Below are positions 1 to 5,373 of a stretch of 5,396 nucleotides of DNA, piece by piece (within the stretch, counting starts at the first letter, position 1; the number at the start of each line of letters is the position of its first letter). Origin of the DNA: Treponemataceae bacterium (GTDB lineage Bacteria; Spirochaetota; Spirochaetia; Treponematales; Treponemataceae); the NCBI GenBank assembly GCA_024697985.1, contig JAILRX010000199.1, positions 1-5,396 of the forward strand, given 5' to 3'. Made by a program: the position numbers and the translations under genes. The notes under the pieces were generated by a model. It did no database searches. It had not been told where the DNA came from and saw only the letters and a list, made by a program, of their open reading frames with translations.

Positions 1-95
1 ACCGAATATCCGATTTTTTTTGAGCAGGATGTGAAAGCAAAAAGTGCTGATATGATAAAAAGGGCCAAAATAACGGTTTTTCTATTGAGTTTCAT
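1..95 (-). CDS. Lipoprotein, N-terminal part only (runs off left edge)
   Basis: Only the first 31 codons are inside the window; the 3' end lies beyond position 1. The start is ATG at 95-93. The peptide has a classic lipoprotein signal: a basic n-region (K2, R5, K6), a hydrophobic core from about residue 8 to 21, and a lipobox F21-T22-S23-C24 followed by S-K-K. Lipidation at Cys24 by Lgt and cleavage by Lsp is the expected fate, which would anchor the mature protein in the inner or outer membrane. F-T-S-C departs from the E. coli L-A-G-C consensus but suits the looser spirochaete lipobox. The mature domain is not visible, so no function can be given. The gene lies downstream of the AAA+ remnant on the same strand but has its own promoter (102-130). 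There is no Shine-Dalgarno before the ATG. The plus strand is also open here (1-105), but that reading has no start or family features. Confidence 0.8.
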   Translation of the reverse strand, partial: MKLNRKTVILALFIISALFAFTSCSKKIGYS

Positions 96-101
96 AGTTA
101 G

Positions 102-130
102 AGTATAAATCAAAGATGGGCTCGTTGCAA
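102..130 (-). promoter_or_regulatory. Sigma-70-type promoter of the lipoprotein gene
   Basis: On the minus strand, TTGCAA (130-125) is followed by a 17-base spacer and TATACT (107-102). Only six bases, CTAACT, separate the -10 box from the ATG at 95. Matches to consensus are 4/6 and 5/6, with ideal spacing. Transcription would start at or next to the A of the start codon, giving a leaderless mRNA. The call rests on sequence alone. Confidence 0.6.
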
Positions 131-162
131 CTGAGGGGAAAAAATACGACTCCTTGAATTAG

Positions 163-260
163 ACTTGCGAACTCGGAGCAAGAGTGGAACCGGTTGGGAC
201 GCCTTGCACGAAGTGCAAATGCGTACCCAAACGGGCACTCTTGCGGGAGAGTTCGCATGT
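163..260. repeat. Large imperfect inverted repeat (long hairpin), 47/48-base arms
   Basis: The left arm (163-209) and right arm (213-260) are near-complementary around the 3-base loop GAA (210-212). Perfect blocks are TTGCAC/GTGCAA (204-209 with 213-218), GCAAGAGTG/CACTCTTGC (178-186 with 236-244) and TGCGAACTC/GAGTTCGCA (166-174 with 249-257). Weaker ACGC and TTGGG blocks lie between. About 38 of 47 left-arm bases pair, with a few small bulges. The element is visibly richer in G+C than its flanks. It begins 8 bases past the stop codon of the AAA+ ORF and ends about 30 bases before the -35 box of the lipoprotein gene. No T-run directly follows either arm; the nearest, on the minus strand, is six T at 144-139, about 18 bases beyond the stem. 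It is therefore not a textbook terminator. A dispersed palindromic element (REP- or MITE-like) or a processed transcript end are the likely options. Confidence 0.75.
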
Positions 261-267
261 ATCCCGC

Positions 268-966
268 TTAACACGATATTCGGTACGCATACTGCACAGT
301 TTCCTTGTCCAGCACATCCTTTTCAGAAAGATAGCATGCTATTTCCAGACAACTGAACAGCTGCCTTATGTTTCCAAGCCATTCCTCGCTTACCAAAAAA
401 CGCATTGCGTGAACATCAACAGACTTTTTTCTTGAATGCAGGTAATCCATGACAAGACCCGGTATTTCGTGACGGCGCTCACGCAGTGGCTTCAAATGAA
501 TCGGCATGACCGAAATTCTGTGATACAAATCTTCGCGGAACCTACCCTTCTCCACTGCAATCTTCAAATCAATGTTTGTCGCGCAGATTACGCGTGCATG
601 TGATTTACAGATTGATGTCGAGCCCAGCCTCATGAAAATACCTTCAGACAATACCTGAAGCAATTTCGCCTGGGTTGTAAGCGACAATTCGCCAACTTCA
701 TCCAAGAATATCGTTCCATTGTTTGCTTCTGAAAAATAGCCGCGATGAGTTTTTGCCCCTGTAAAAGCACCCTCGACGCATCCGAATAAAGTGCTTTCGG
801 CCAGCGTTTCGGAAATGCCGGCGCAGTTAAGAGGCATGAAGGGACCTTGTTTCATCATCGAGCGACAATGAACAGCCTGTGCAGAATGTGTTTTCCCCGT
901 TCCGCTTTCACCTATAAACAAAAGCGGAAGAGTTCCGTAGTTTAAATCTTTAGAGATCCTTTGCAA
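268..966 (-). CDS. Sigma-54 activator AAA+ domain, isolated; probable gene remnant
   Basis: This 232-residue product is the central ATPase domain of NtrC-type enhancer-binding proteins, which remodel sigma-54 RNA polymerase. Visible motifs in order: Walker A GESGTGKT (19-26), the sigma-54 contact loop GAFTGA (66-71), Walker B GTIFLDE (84-90), sensor I ATN (129-131), an arginine-finger segment FREDLYHR (143-150), and sensor II WLGNIRQL (196-203, where the family has WPGN). The ATPase core looks intact. Missing are any N-terminal receiver, PAS or GAF domain, the first part of the AAA+ fold before Walker A, and the C-terminal Fis-type helix-turn-helix; the ORF stops right after sensor II. The only upstream start is TTG at 966, with no convincing ribosome site and a TAA just upstream in frame. 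Coding-looking sequence continues upstream in other frames (see the 950-1066 entry). Activators without DNA-binding domains exist elsewhere, so a functional short protein is possible. I favour a decayed gene. Confidence 0.6.
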   Translation of the reverse strand: MQRISKDLNYGTLPLLFIGESGTGKTHSAQAVHCRSMMKQGPFMPLNCAGISETLAESTLFGCVEGAFTGAKTHRGYFSEANNGTIFLDEVGELSLTTQAKLLQVLSEGIFMRLGSTSICKSHARVICATNIDLKIAVEKGRFREDLYHRISVMPIHLKPLRERRHEIPGLVMDYLHSRKKSVDVHAMRFLVSEEWLGNIRQLFSCLEIACYLSEKDVLDKETVQYAYRISC

Positions 967-1066
967 CTTTTATCCAACTTTTCAATTTTCTGTTCAAACT
1001 AAATTTATCGGATATCGTGAATGACCAAGTCCCCCTTTGGTCATCCTCAAGTTTTATTCTAATCTT
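950..1066 (-). pseudogene. Out-of-frame upstream remains of the sigma-54 activator gene
   Basis: Two other minus-strand frames carry protein-like sequence leading into the AAA+ ORF. One (open 1066-953, stop TAA 952-950) reads KLEDDQRGTWSFTISDKF at 1054-1001. The other, open just after a TAG at 1001-999, reads FEQKIEKLDKSCK at 998-960. Adding one base near 960 would join this second stretch to the RISKDLNYG start of the ATPase domain. Moving from the first frame to the second needs a similar single-base change near 998. Both shifts are in the same direction and fit two one-base deletions in an ancestral ORF whose N-terminal part has been lost against the end of the WecG-like gene. This is inference from how the translations look, without homology evidence. 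Confidence 0.35.
1019..1046 (-). terminator. Stem-loop after the ctpA-rsmE operon; weak terminator candidate
   Basis: ATGACCAA (1021-1028) pairs perfectly with TTGGTCAT (1037-1044) around an 8-base G/C-rich loop; one G-T and one G-C pair extend the stem to ten. It lies 13 bases after the stop codon of the WecG-like gene, where an operon terminator is expected. No U-tract follows on the minus strand (the next bases are CACGATATCC), so intrinsic termination would be weak. The same bases are also readable as part of the gene remnant. Confidence 0.35.
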
Positions 1067-1817
1067 CTACCTGCGGTTTTCCCTTTTTAAATATTTTATA
1101 AACAAGCAAAACCGTTAAATACCAACAGTATGGAAAAAACAGGAAAATCTTAAACGGATTTGTAAAAATCTCGTGAGCCATTTCCGTACCTCTTGAAAAG
1201 GTCTTGTCAGAAATTCTTCGCTTTCGCTTGGAAAAAATTCCAAAACAGTCCTTATAGTACAGGAAAATTCCACCTGAAAGATTTTCTTTACGTCTAAACG
1301 TCCACAAATCCCCGTCTTTTATACCATCACTTGTAAGCAGCATTGCAGGAGAAGCTTTATGAATCGCAGCAATTATATTCGGTTCATAATTTTTAGGATA
1401 ATATCCTATAAATCTTCCCACAATTTGAAGTCCAGGAAAAGTTGCATGAACATTTCGTTCCACGTTCATCAAAGAATCCTTTCTGGCTCCAAATAAATAT
1501 ATTGACCTGAAATTTTTATCAAGCACGTTTATCATGCTGATGACAGCCTTGAACTGATGATAGCGGACTGGCACCGGAAGTTTTAAAAATTTGCAGCCAC
1601 GGATTATGCTTGGTGAGACAGGAAGAACCAAGGATGCGTTTTGAAGGCATTCCATGTATTCCTGATTTCGACGGGCTTTAAGAATATCCCAAATCGTGAT
1701 GAAACAGATTTGTGAAAACTCTTTTTTCTGAGAGAGTTCTTCGATTTGTTTATACAGATCTTCTTCTGGAAGAACATCGATTGGAACTTTTAAGAAACTT
1801 ATTCGCTCTTTTGCCAT
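1059..1817 (-). CDS. Divergent WecG/TagA/CpsF-family protein, catalytic signature lost
   Basis: The 252-residue protein has the length and order of the WecG/TagA/CpsF glycosyltransferases, which add N-acetylmannosamine or related sugars to lipid-linked precursors of wall teichoic acid, ECA or capsule. Recognisable parts are a hydrophobic FITIWDILKA strand (39-48), IYLFGARKDSL (106-116, family LLGG...), FPGLQIVGRFIGYY (127-140, family YPgL.ivG...GyF) and IIAAIHKASPAMLLTS (148-163). The key residues are degenerate. The family's vPDG segment is LPVSPS (65-70) with no Asp, TxN is T41-I-W, GxPKQExW is GIKDGDLW (165-172), and the fD...G...RAP block is replaced by lysine/arginine-rich sequence (194-201). 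The C-terminus adds a hydrophobic stretch (223-243) with a basic tail, suggesting membrane attachment. Start ATG 1817 is preceded by GGAG at 8 bases. It overlaps rsmE by 19 bases and is last in the operon. It may be a pseudoenzyme or have changed chemistry; the family assignment is fairly firm, the activity is not. Confidence 0.72.
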   Translation of the reverse strand: MAKERISFLKVPIDVLPEEDLYKQIEELSQKKEFSQICFITIWDILKARRNQEYMECLQNASLVLPVSPSIIRGCKFLKLPVPVRYHQFKAVISMINVLDKNFRSIYLFGARKDSLMNVERNVHATFPGLQIVGRFIGYYPKNYEPNIIAAIHKASPAMLLTSDGIKDGDLWTFRRKENLSGGIFLYYKDCFGIFSKRKRRISDKTFSRGTEMAHEIFTNPFKIFLFFPYCWYLTVLLVYKIFKKGKPQVED

Positions 1818-2671
1818 GATTTATACTCCGTAAGCGCACTTTGTATTGCAGCAATTCCGTATAGACATGCGGTTTCGCAACGCAAAACATTTGTTGCAAA
1901 ATGTATCAGGTTGAAGTCGTGGTCCTTTAAAAATTGAACCTCGGAATCTGACATTCCGCCTTCAGGGCCGATGGCCAAAGCGACTTTTTTAATGTGACTG
2001 CATTTTCCATTCAAATGGTCGAAAAGACTTTTTTGCGCGATATCTGCTTCGTGCAAGACAAACGCTATCCTATTGTTTTTTTCGGCAGAAAAATTTGAAT
2101 TTTTAAGAATTATCTCATCTTCTTCCGATTTTTCTAAAGTATTTTCTGTACTGTTTTCCCAAAGTGAAATTGCATCGGCCAGCTTCATCGGATCTTCGAT
2201 TTTAGTATCAATTGGAGTTCCGCTCTGCTGTCTTGCTTCCTTCACGAGCCGTTCGAACCTTTCGTTACGTGCGGCCGGAATTGCCGGACTGAATTCCCCG
2301 ATTACAGGCACGATTCTTGAAACGCCACATTCAACGCACTGCCTGATTATCAGGTCCATCTTGGTCTTTTTTGGAAGAAACTGAAAGACCCAGAATTCGA
2401 TTCCGTTGGATTTTATCGAGCTAGGTTCTACACCGCGGGATGCGGTTTCAATTTCATATTTTGAAAGGATTTCATCACAGAGTTTAAAAATCAGCTGCTT
2501 GGACTGAATTTTATCAACTGCCATTTTTACAAGGCTTTGATCCGGCAGACGCACCCAGACGACATCGGCAATTTCGAGCCGGAGCACCTGCGAAAGATAT
2601 TTAAAATCTTTGCCCGAAACGGTTAAAAAACCGCTTTTATCGGGCATGGTCGAAGCGATGTATTGTCTCAT
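1799..2671 (-). CDS. rsmE: 16S rRNA m3U1498 methyltransferase RsmE
   Basis: This is a SPOUT-class enzyme that methylates N3 of U1498 in 16S rRNA using S-adenosylmethionine, acting in the cytoplasm on the 30S subunit. From the chosen start (MRQYIAS, 290 residues): an N-terminal PUA-like domain with FKYLSQVLR (23-31, family hH...VLR), then the SPOUT signatures KKTKMDLIIRQCVECGV (101-117), EARQQSG (145-151), AIGPEGGMSDSE (233-244) and VLRCETA (262-268). GPEGG and LRxETA form the trefoil-knot cofactor site. About 290 residues is long for the family (roughly 245); the excess is an acidic, low-complexity insert around 172-201, between the AxQ-type motif and the core strand FVLHEA. The ATG at 2671 is one base after the ctpA TGA, pointing to translational coupling; no clear Shine-Dalgarno is seen. 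A longer start at 2728 would add 19 lysine-rich residues inside ctpA and is not typical of RsmE. Confidence 0.93.
   Translation of the reverse strand: MRQYIASTMPDKSGFLTVSGKDFKYLSQVLRLEIADVVWVRLPDQSLVKMAVDKIQSKQLIFKLCDEILSKYEIETASRGVEPSSIKSNGIEFWVFQFLPKKTKMDLIIRQCVECGVSRIVPVIGEFSPAIPAARNERFERLVKEARQQSGTPIDTKIEDPMKLADAISLWENSTENTLEKSEEDEIILKNSNFSAEKNNRIAFVLHEADIAQKSLFDHLNGKCSHIKKVALAIGPEGGMSDSEVQFLKDHDFNLIHFATNVLRCETACLYGIAAIQSALTEYKSWQKSE
1826..1829 (-). promoter_or_regulatory. Shine-Dalgarno GGAG for the WecG-like gene
   Basis: On the minus strand GGAG sits eight bases before ATG 1817, inside the last codons of rsmE. It fixes the start and shows that re-initiation within the operon uses a normal ribosome site, unlike the genes that follow a promoter directly. 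Confidence 0.6.
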
Positions 2672-2672
2672 A

Positions 2673-4190
2673 TCAGCGAGAAGTCTTTTTGCCAGAATCT
2701 TCTTTTTCAACTTCAAGTTTGGCAGCATCCTGAAGCTGTTTCAAAGTCAGTGTTGAATTAAGAAGCTCATTGAAATTTTCCTTGCTGAATACGTTGAGGG
2801 CAGCACCAAGCTGATCATCAAAATCGAGGTCGTAAAGGAAAGGTTCCTTGTGTCGATAAACTTCGAGTCGGACAAGTCGTCTCATGAATTTTTCGTTCAT
2901 CGGATATTTTACGCACAGTTCTTTTGCTGCGGCATTGATTCCAGAATCCGAAAGATTTGGATGAGCTTCAACATATTTGGCAATCGCATCATCATTTACT
3001 ATATTAACGTATTCTTTTTCTTCGTCTTCGGTAAGGCTGATGAGCTTAACTTCCCTGTCCGGCGGAATTCCGATTTTATCGATATTCACATCAGATGGTG
3101 TGTAGTAGCGGGCCATCGTGATTTTTACGCCGTCATTGTTATAAAGCGGGATGAGCTGCTGAACAGAACCTTTTCCGTATGAGCGTTCTCCCATCAGATA
3201 TGCAAGTTTGTGATCCTTGAGGGCACCTGAAAGAATTTCTGATGCACTTGCCGAACCGTGATTTATCAAAACGATGATAGGGATGTTCTTTGGCATAGTC
3301 GTGTTTGCAGGACTGGCAGAGAAAAGCGAATCAATTTCGCCATTTCGGTTTTTTGTCGAAACGATTGTTCCTTCATCAATGAATTTATCCGCAACATCTC
3401 GGACGCTTGTGATAAGTCCGCCCGGATTGTTTCGAAGGTCGATGATAAGTCCGTCATAAGTCTTGCCAAACGAATCGAGGGCTTCCTGAACTTTTTCCGG
3501 AGTAAGAGGCGTAAATTCGATGATCTTGATGTATCCGATTTTCTTGCCGTTGCTAGGAATTGTCGTGAATTTTACAGTAGGCACTTCGATGATTTCTCGG
3601 ACCAAATCCAAATCGAAAACCATGCTCTTTCCACGCTTAATCGTGACATGAACGGTTTCGCCAACCTTTCCGCGAAGCATTCCCAAAACTTCATCCATCG
3701 TGATGTCCGGGGTTGCCGTATCTCCGATTGCGATTATGTAGTCACCGGCCAGAACTCCAGCCTTGTAACCAGGACCGCCTTCAATTGGAGAAGCAACTTC
3801 TACGTAAGCAGGTTTTTCAGGTGTAGAAGCAACCGGCTTTGTAATTGAAAGCCCGACTCCACCGAACTCACCAGTGGTCGTGTCGCTGAAACTTCTCATC
3901 GTGGAAGCATCCAGGTATTGTGAATATGGATCGTCCAAGGATTCTAGCATTCCTTTGAGGGCACCTTCGTAAAGTTCCTGAGGATCAACTTCATCAACAT
4001 AGTTTTGCATTACAAAACCAAAGATGCTGTTGATAAGCTGCATATATACGGAAGATTTTATCTGTTTTTGATCAGTTCCCTGTTGCTGAGCATATACGCT
4101 CGGAGTGAAAACTGCATAGCAGCCAAACATTAGCGCAAATAAAACTACGCAAAATTTAATAAGAAATGATTTTTTTTCTGATGAGTTCAT
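2673..4190 (-). CDS. ctpA: S41 carboxyl-terminal processing protease (CtpA/Prc family)
   Basis: This is a 505-residue secreted serine protease that cuts C-terminal tails of envelope proteins. A Borrelia relative, CtpA, processes the outer-membrane protein P13. Layout: signal peptide 1-34 (K6-K7, hydrophobic 9-28, likely cleavage after S-V-Y-A34); an N-terminal helical segment about 47-100 with the family's DPYSQYLD (87-94); a PDZ domain about 107-195 (GVGLSI, GDYIIAIGD); and the S41 core about 205-385. The Ser/Lys dyad is S315 in HGSASASE and K340 in SYGKGSVQ, 25 residues apart as in E. coli Prc and plant D1 protease, with Q344 as the third expected residue. D251-L-R-N-N-P-G-G is the usual strand. 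A roughly 120-residue C-terminal extension is mostly helical by appearance. Cys24 after L-M-F-G could be an alternative lipidation site, but Met at -3 makes that less likely. It is first gene of the operon, with a promoter at 4197-4225. Confidence 0.93.
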   Translation of the reverse strand: MNSSEKKSFLIKFCVVLFALMFGCYAVFTPSVYAQQQGTDQKQIKSSVYMQLINSIFGFVMQNYVDEVDPQELYEGALKGMLESLDDPYSQYLDASTMRSFSDTTTGEFGGVGLSITKPVASTPEKPAYVEVASPIEGGPGYKAGVLAGDYIIAIGDTATPDITMDEVLGMLRGKVGETVHVTIKRGKSMVFDLDLVREIIEVPTVKFTTIPSNGKKIGYIKIIEFTPLTPEKVQEALDSFGKTYDGLIIDLRNNPGGLITSVRDVADKFIDEGTIVSTKNRNGEIDSLFSASPANTTMPKNIPIIVLINHGSASASEILSGALKDHKLAYLMGERSYGKGSVQQLIPLYNNDGVKITMARYYTPSDVNIDKIGIPPDREVKLISLTEDEEKEYVNIVNDDAIAKYVEAHPNLSDSGINAAAKELCVKYPMNEKFMRRLVRLEVYRHKEPFLYDLDFDDQLGAALNVFSKENFNELLNSTLTLKQLQDAAKLEVEKEDSGKKTSR

Positions 4191-4196
4191 AACGTC

Positions 4197-4225
4197 ATTT
4201 TACAATGTCTAACACGTAAAATCAA
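4197..4225 (-). promoter_or_regulatory. Sigma-70-type promoter of the ctpA operon
   Basis: On the minus strand TTGATT (4225-4220), a 17-base spacer, and TAAAAT (4202-4197) are followed by just GACGTT and the ATG at 4190. Matches are 4/6 and 5/6. The predicted transcript starts at the start codon, and there is no Shine-Dalgarno in the short gap. The ATG is well supported because the signal peptide needs it. Confidence 0.6.
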
Positions 4226-4239
4226 TAATTATGCAATAC

Positions 4240-4268
4240 TTGCCCGTTTTCCATTTTGCACTTACACT
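4240..4268 (+). promoter_or_regulatory. Sigma-70-type promoter of the hydrolase gene
   Basis: TTGCCC (4240-4245), a 17-base spacer and TACACT (4263-4268) lie seven bases before ATG 4276. Each box matches 4/6, so it is weaker than the other two. It is placed back-to-back with the ctpA promoter: the two -35 boxes are 14 bases apart, and the 8-base palindrome ATAATTAT (4225-4232) sits at the edge of that gap. The geometry mirrors the other promoters here and favours ATG 4276 as the start. Confidence 0.4.
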
Positions 4269-4275
4269 TAAATAT

Positions 4276-5373
4276 ATGAGTTTTACAAGACGAAAAATCG
4301 ATTATTCAAAGAATTATAATGACATGGCACTTTTAGATGAAAGTGATTTCACAAACCAGATGTTTGACATTGCCCATCCATTCATGAAGCAGTTTAAAAA
4401 AGACTGTTATGCAGAAATTGGAAAAGCAGATGATGCAATCGCCAAAAATCATCCTGAAGGCGTAGAAAAACTTAACGCTGATGACGGAAAAATCAAAATC
4501 CATTACGAGACCTATTTTTTGCCTGAAGAAACTAGCCGCGGAACAATTTTCATGCTGCACGGCTTTACTGGTTTTACCGGAAAATTCTACGAAGTGATTT
4601 ACTACTTCCTCAAGCAGAACTACTCTGTCGTTGCCCTCGATTTCAGGGGACACGGATATTCTTATCGAGAGCTTGATGACGGACATTTTGCAAAAACTTA
4701 CATCCACGATTTCGATTCTTTCATCACTGATACGCTCAAGGTTTATGATGAGGCAATTGCCCCGAACAAAAACGGAAAGCCGGTCATCATCTACAGCCAT
4801 TCGATGGGCGGTGGCGTCGCTGCCAACCTGATTGAGCAGCGCCCCGAACTATTCGACGGAGCAATCCTAAGCTGCCCTATGCTCGGCATGATTACGGCGG
4901 GCCTTCCGAACTGGCTGATAAAAATAATCTGCCGCATCCAGATTGCAAAGAACGGCGGAACCGACTACATCATCGGGGCACACGACTTTGACTACAAGGG
5001 CGAATTCAAGATGAACTGCGGTCCAAGCGTAAGCTTCAACCGATATGCTTACTACAATGAACTTCGAAAAGTCGATAAGCACTATTTTTCAAAATATGCC
5101 ACCTACAGGTTCATCTTTCAGGCCATCAACGGCGGAAAGAAGGCTGCAAAGCCAAAGAATGCCGCAAAGGCAACAATGCCAGTCCTGATGTTCCAGGCCG
5201 AAACTGACAAATACGTCAAGGCAAGAGAGCAGGAAATTTTTGCGGACAATGCGGCAAATTGCGAAGTCGTAATGATGAGCGGAACCGAGCACGAACTTTT
5301 CAGCCGCCACAACGAAATTTTGCATGCATATTACTACGAAATTTTTTCATTCTGTGATAAAATCTCAAAGTAA
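4276..5373 (+). CDS. Alpha/beta hydrolase, lysophospholipase L2 / monoacylglycerol lipase type
   Basis: This 365-residue serine hydrolase (Hydrolase_4 / serine aminopeptidase S33 group) probably cleaves acyl esters of lysophospholipids or monoglycerides; the substrate is not proven. Motifs, numbered from ATG 4276: oxyanion strand GTIFMLHGFTG (89-99), DFRGHGYS (122-129), nucleophile elbow YSHSMGGG (173-180, Ser176 in S-x-S-M-G), acid strand MPVLMFQAETD (301-311, Asp311) and SGTEHELF (335-342, His339). The triad is complete. The CPMLGM...P-N-W stretch after the elbow (200-213) and the lid-region S-F-N-R-Y (253-257) resemble E. coli PldB. There is no signal peptide or membrane segment, so it is likely cytosolic or peripheral. 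The start is uncertain: ATG 4231 would add a short hydrophobic stretch lying in the promoter, and ATG 4324 would remove 16 residues; none has a Shine-Dalgarno. It is divergent from ctpA. Confidence 0.85.
   Translation: MSFTRRKIDYSKNYNDMALLDESDFTNQMFDIAHPFMKQFKKDCYAEIGKADDAIAKNHPEGVEKLNADDGKIKIHYETYFLPEETSRGTIFMLHGFTGFTGKFYEVIYYFLKQNYSVVALDFRGHGYSYRELDDGHFAKTYIHDFDSFITDTLKVYDEAIAPNKNGKPVIIYSHSMGGGVAANLIEQRPELFDGAILSCPMLGMITAGLPNWLIKIICRIQIAKNGGTDYIIGAHDFDYKGEFKMNCGPSVSFNRYAYYNELRKVDKHYFSKYATYRFIFQAINGGKKAAKPKNAAKATMPVLMFQAETDKYVKAREQEIFADNAANCEVVMMSGTEHELFSRHNEILHAYYYEIFSFCDKISK

Noticed and set aside
1..105. Plus-strand open frame (about 35 codons) ending at TAA 106-108, as a 3' gene end
   Set aside because: It is antisense to the lipoprotein signal peptide on the minus strand, which has a start, lipobox and promoter. 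The plus reading has no recognisable feature.
163..272. Integron attC site (Treponema denticola is known to carry a chromosomal integron)
   Set aside because: GCTTAAC (266-272) fits one core box, but it lies at the wrong end for that orientation. The partner box is missing at the left end, and no integrase or cassette array is present.
165..435. Short plus-strand ORFs over the inverted repeat
   Set aside because: They lie in the palindrome or antisense to the AAA+ domain, with no ribosome site or protein-like composition.
2672..2728. Longer rsmE start at 2728
   Set aside because: It would add a lysine-rich extension entirely inside the ctpA 3' end. The family begins at the M-R-Q-Y-type start, which is at 2671 just after the ctpA stop.
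3258..3848. 196-codon plus-strand ORF inside ctpA
   Set aside because: It is antisense to the conserved PDZ and S41 regions. Its product is rich in Arg, Asp, Asn, Phe and Ser, as expected for a shadow frame.
4333..4800. 155-codon minus-strand ORF inside the hydrolase
   Set aside because: It is antisense to a gene with a complete catalytic triad. It has no start signal or known motif.
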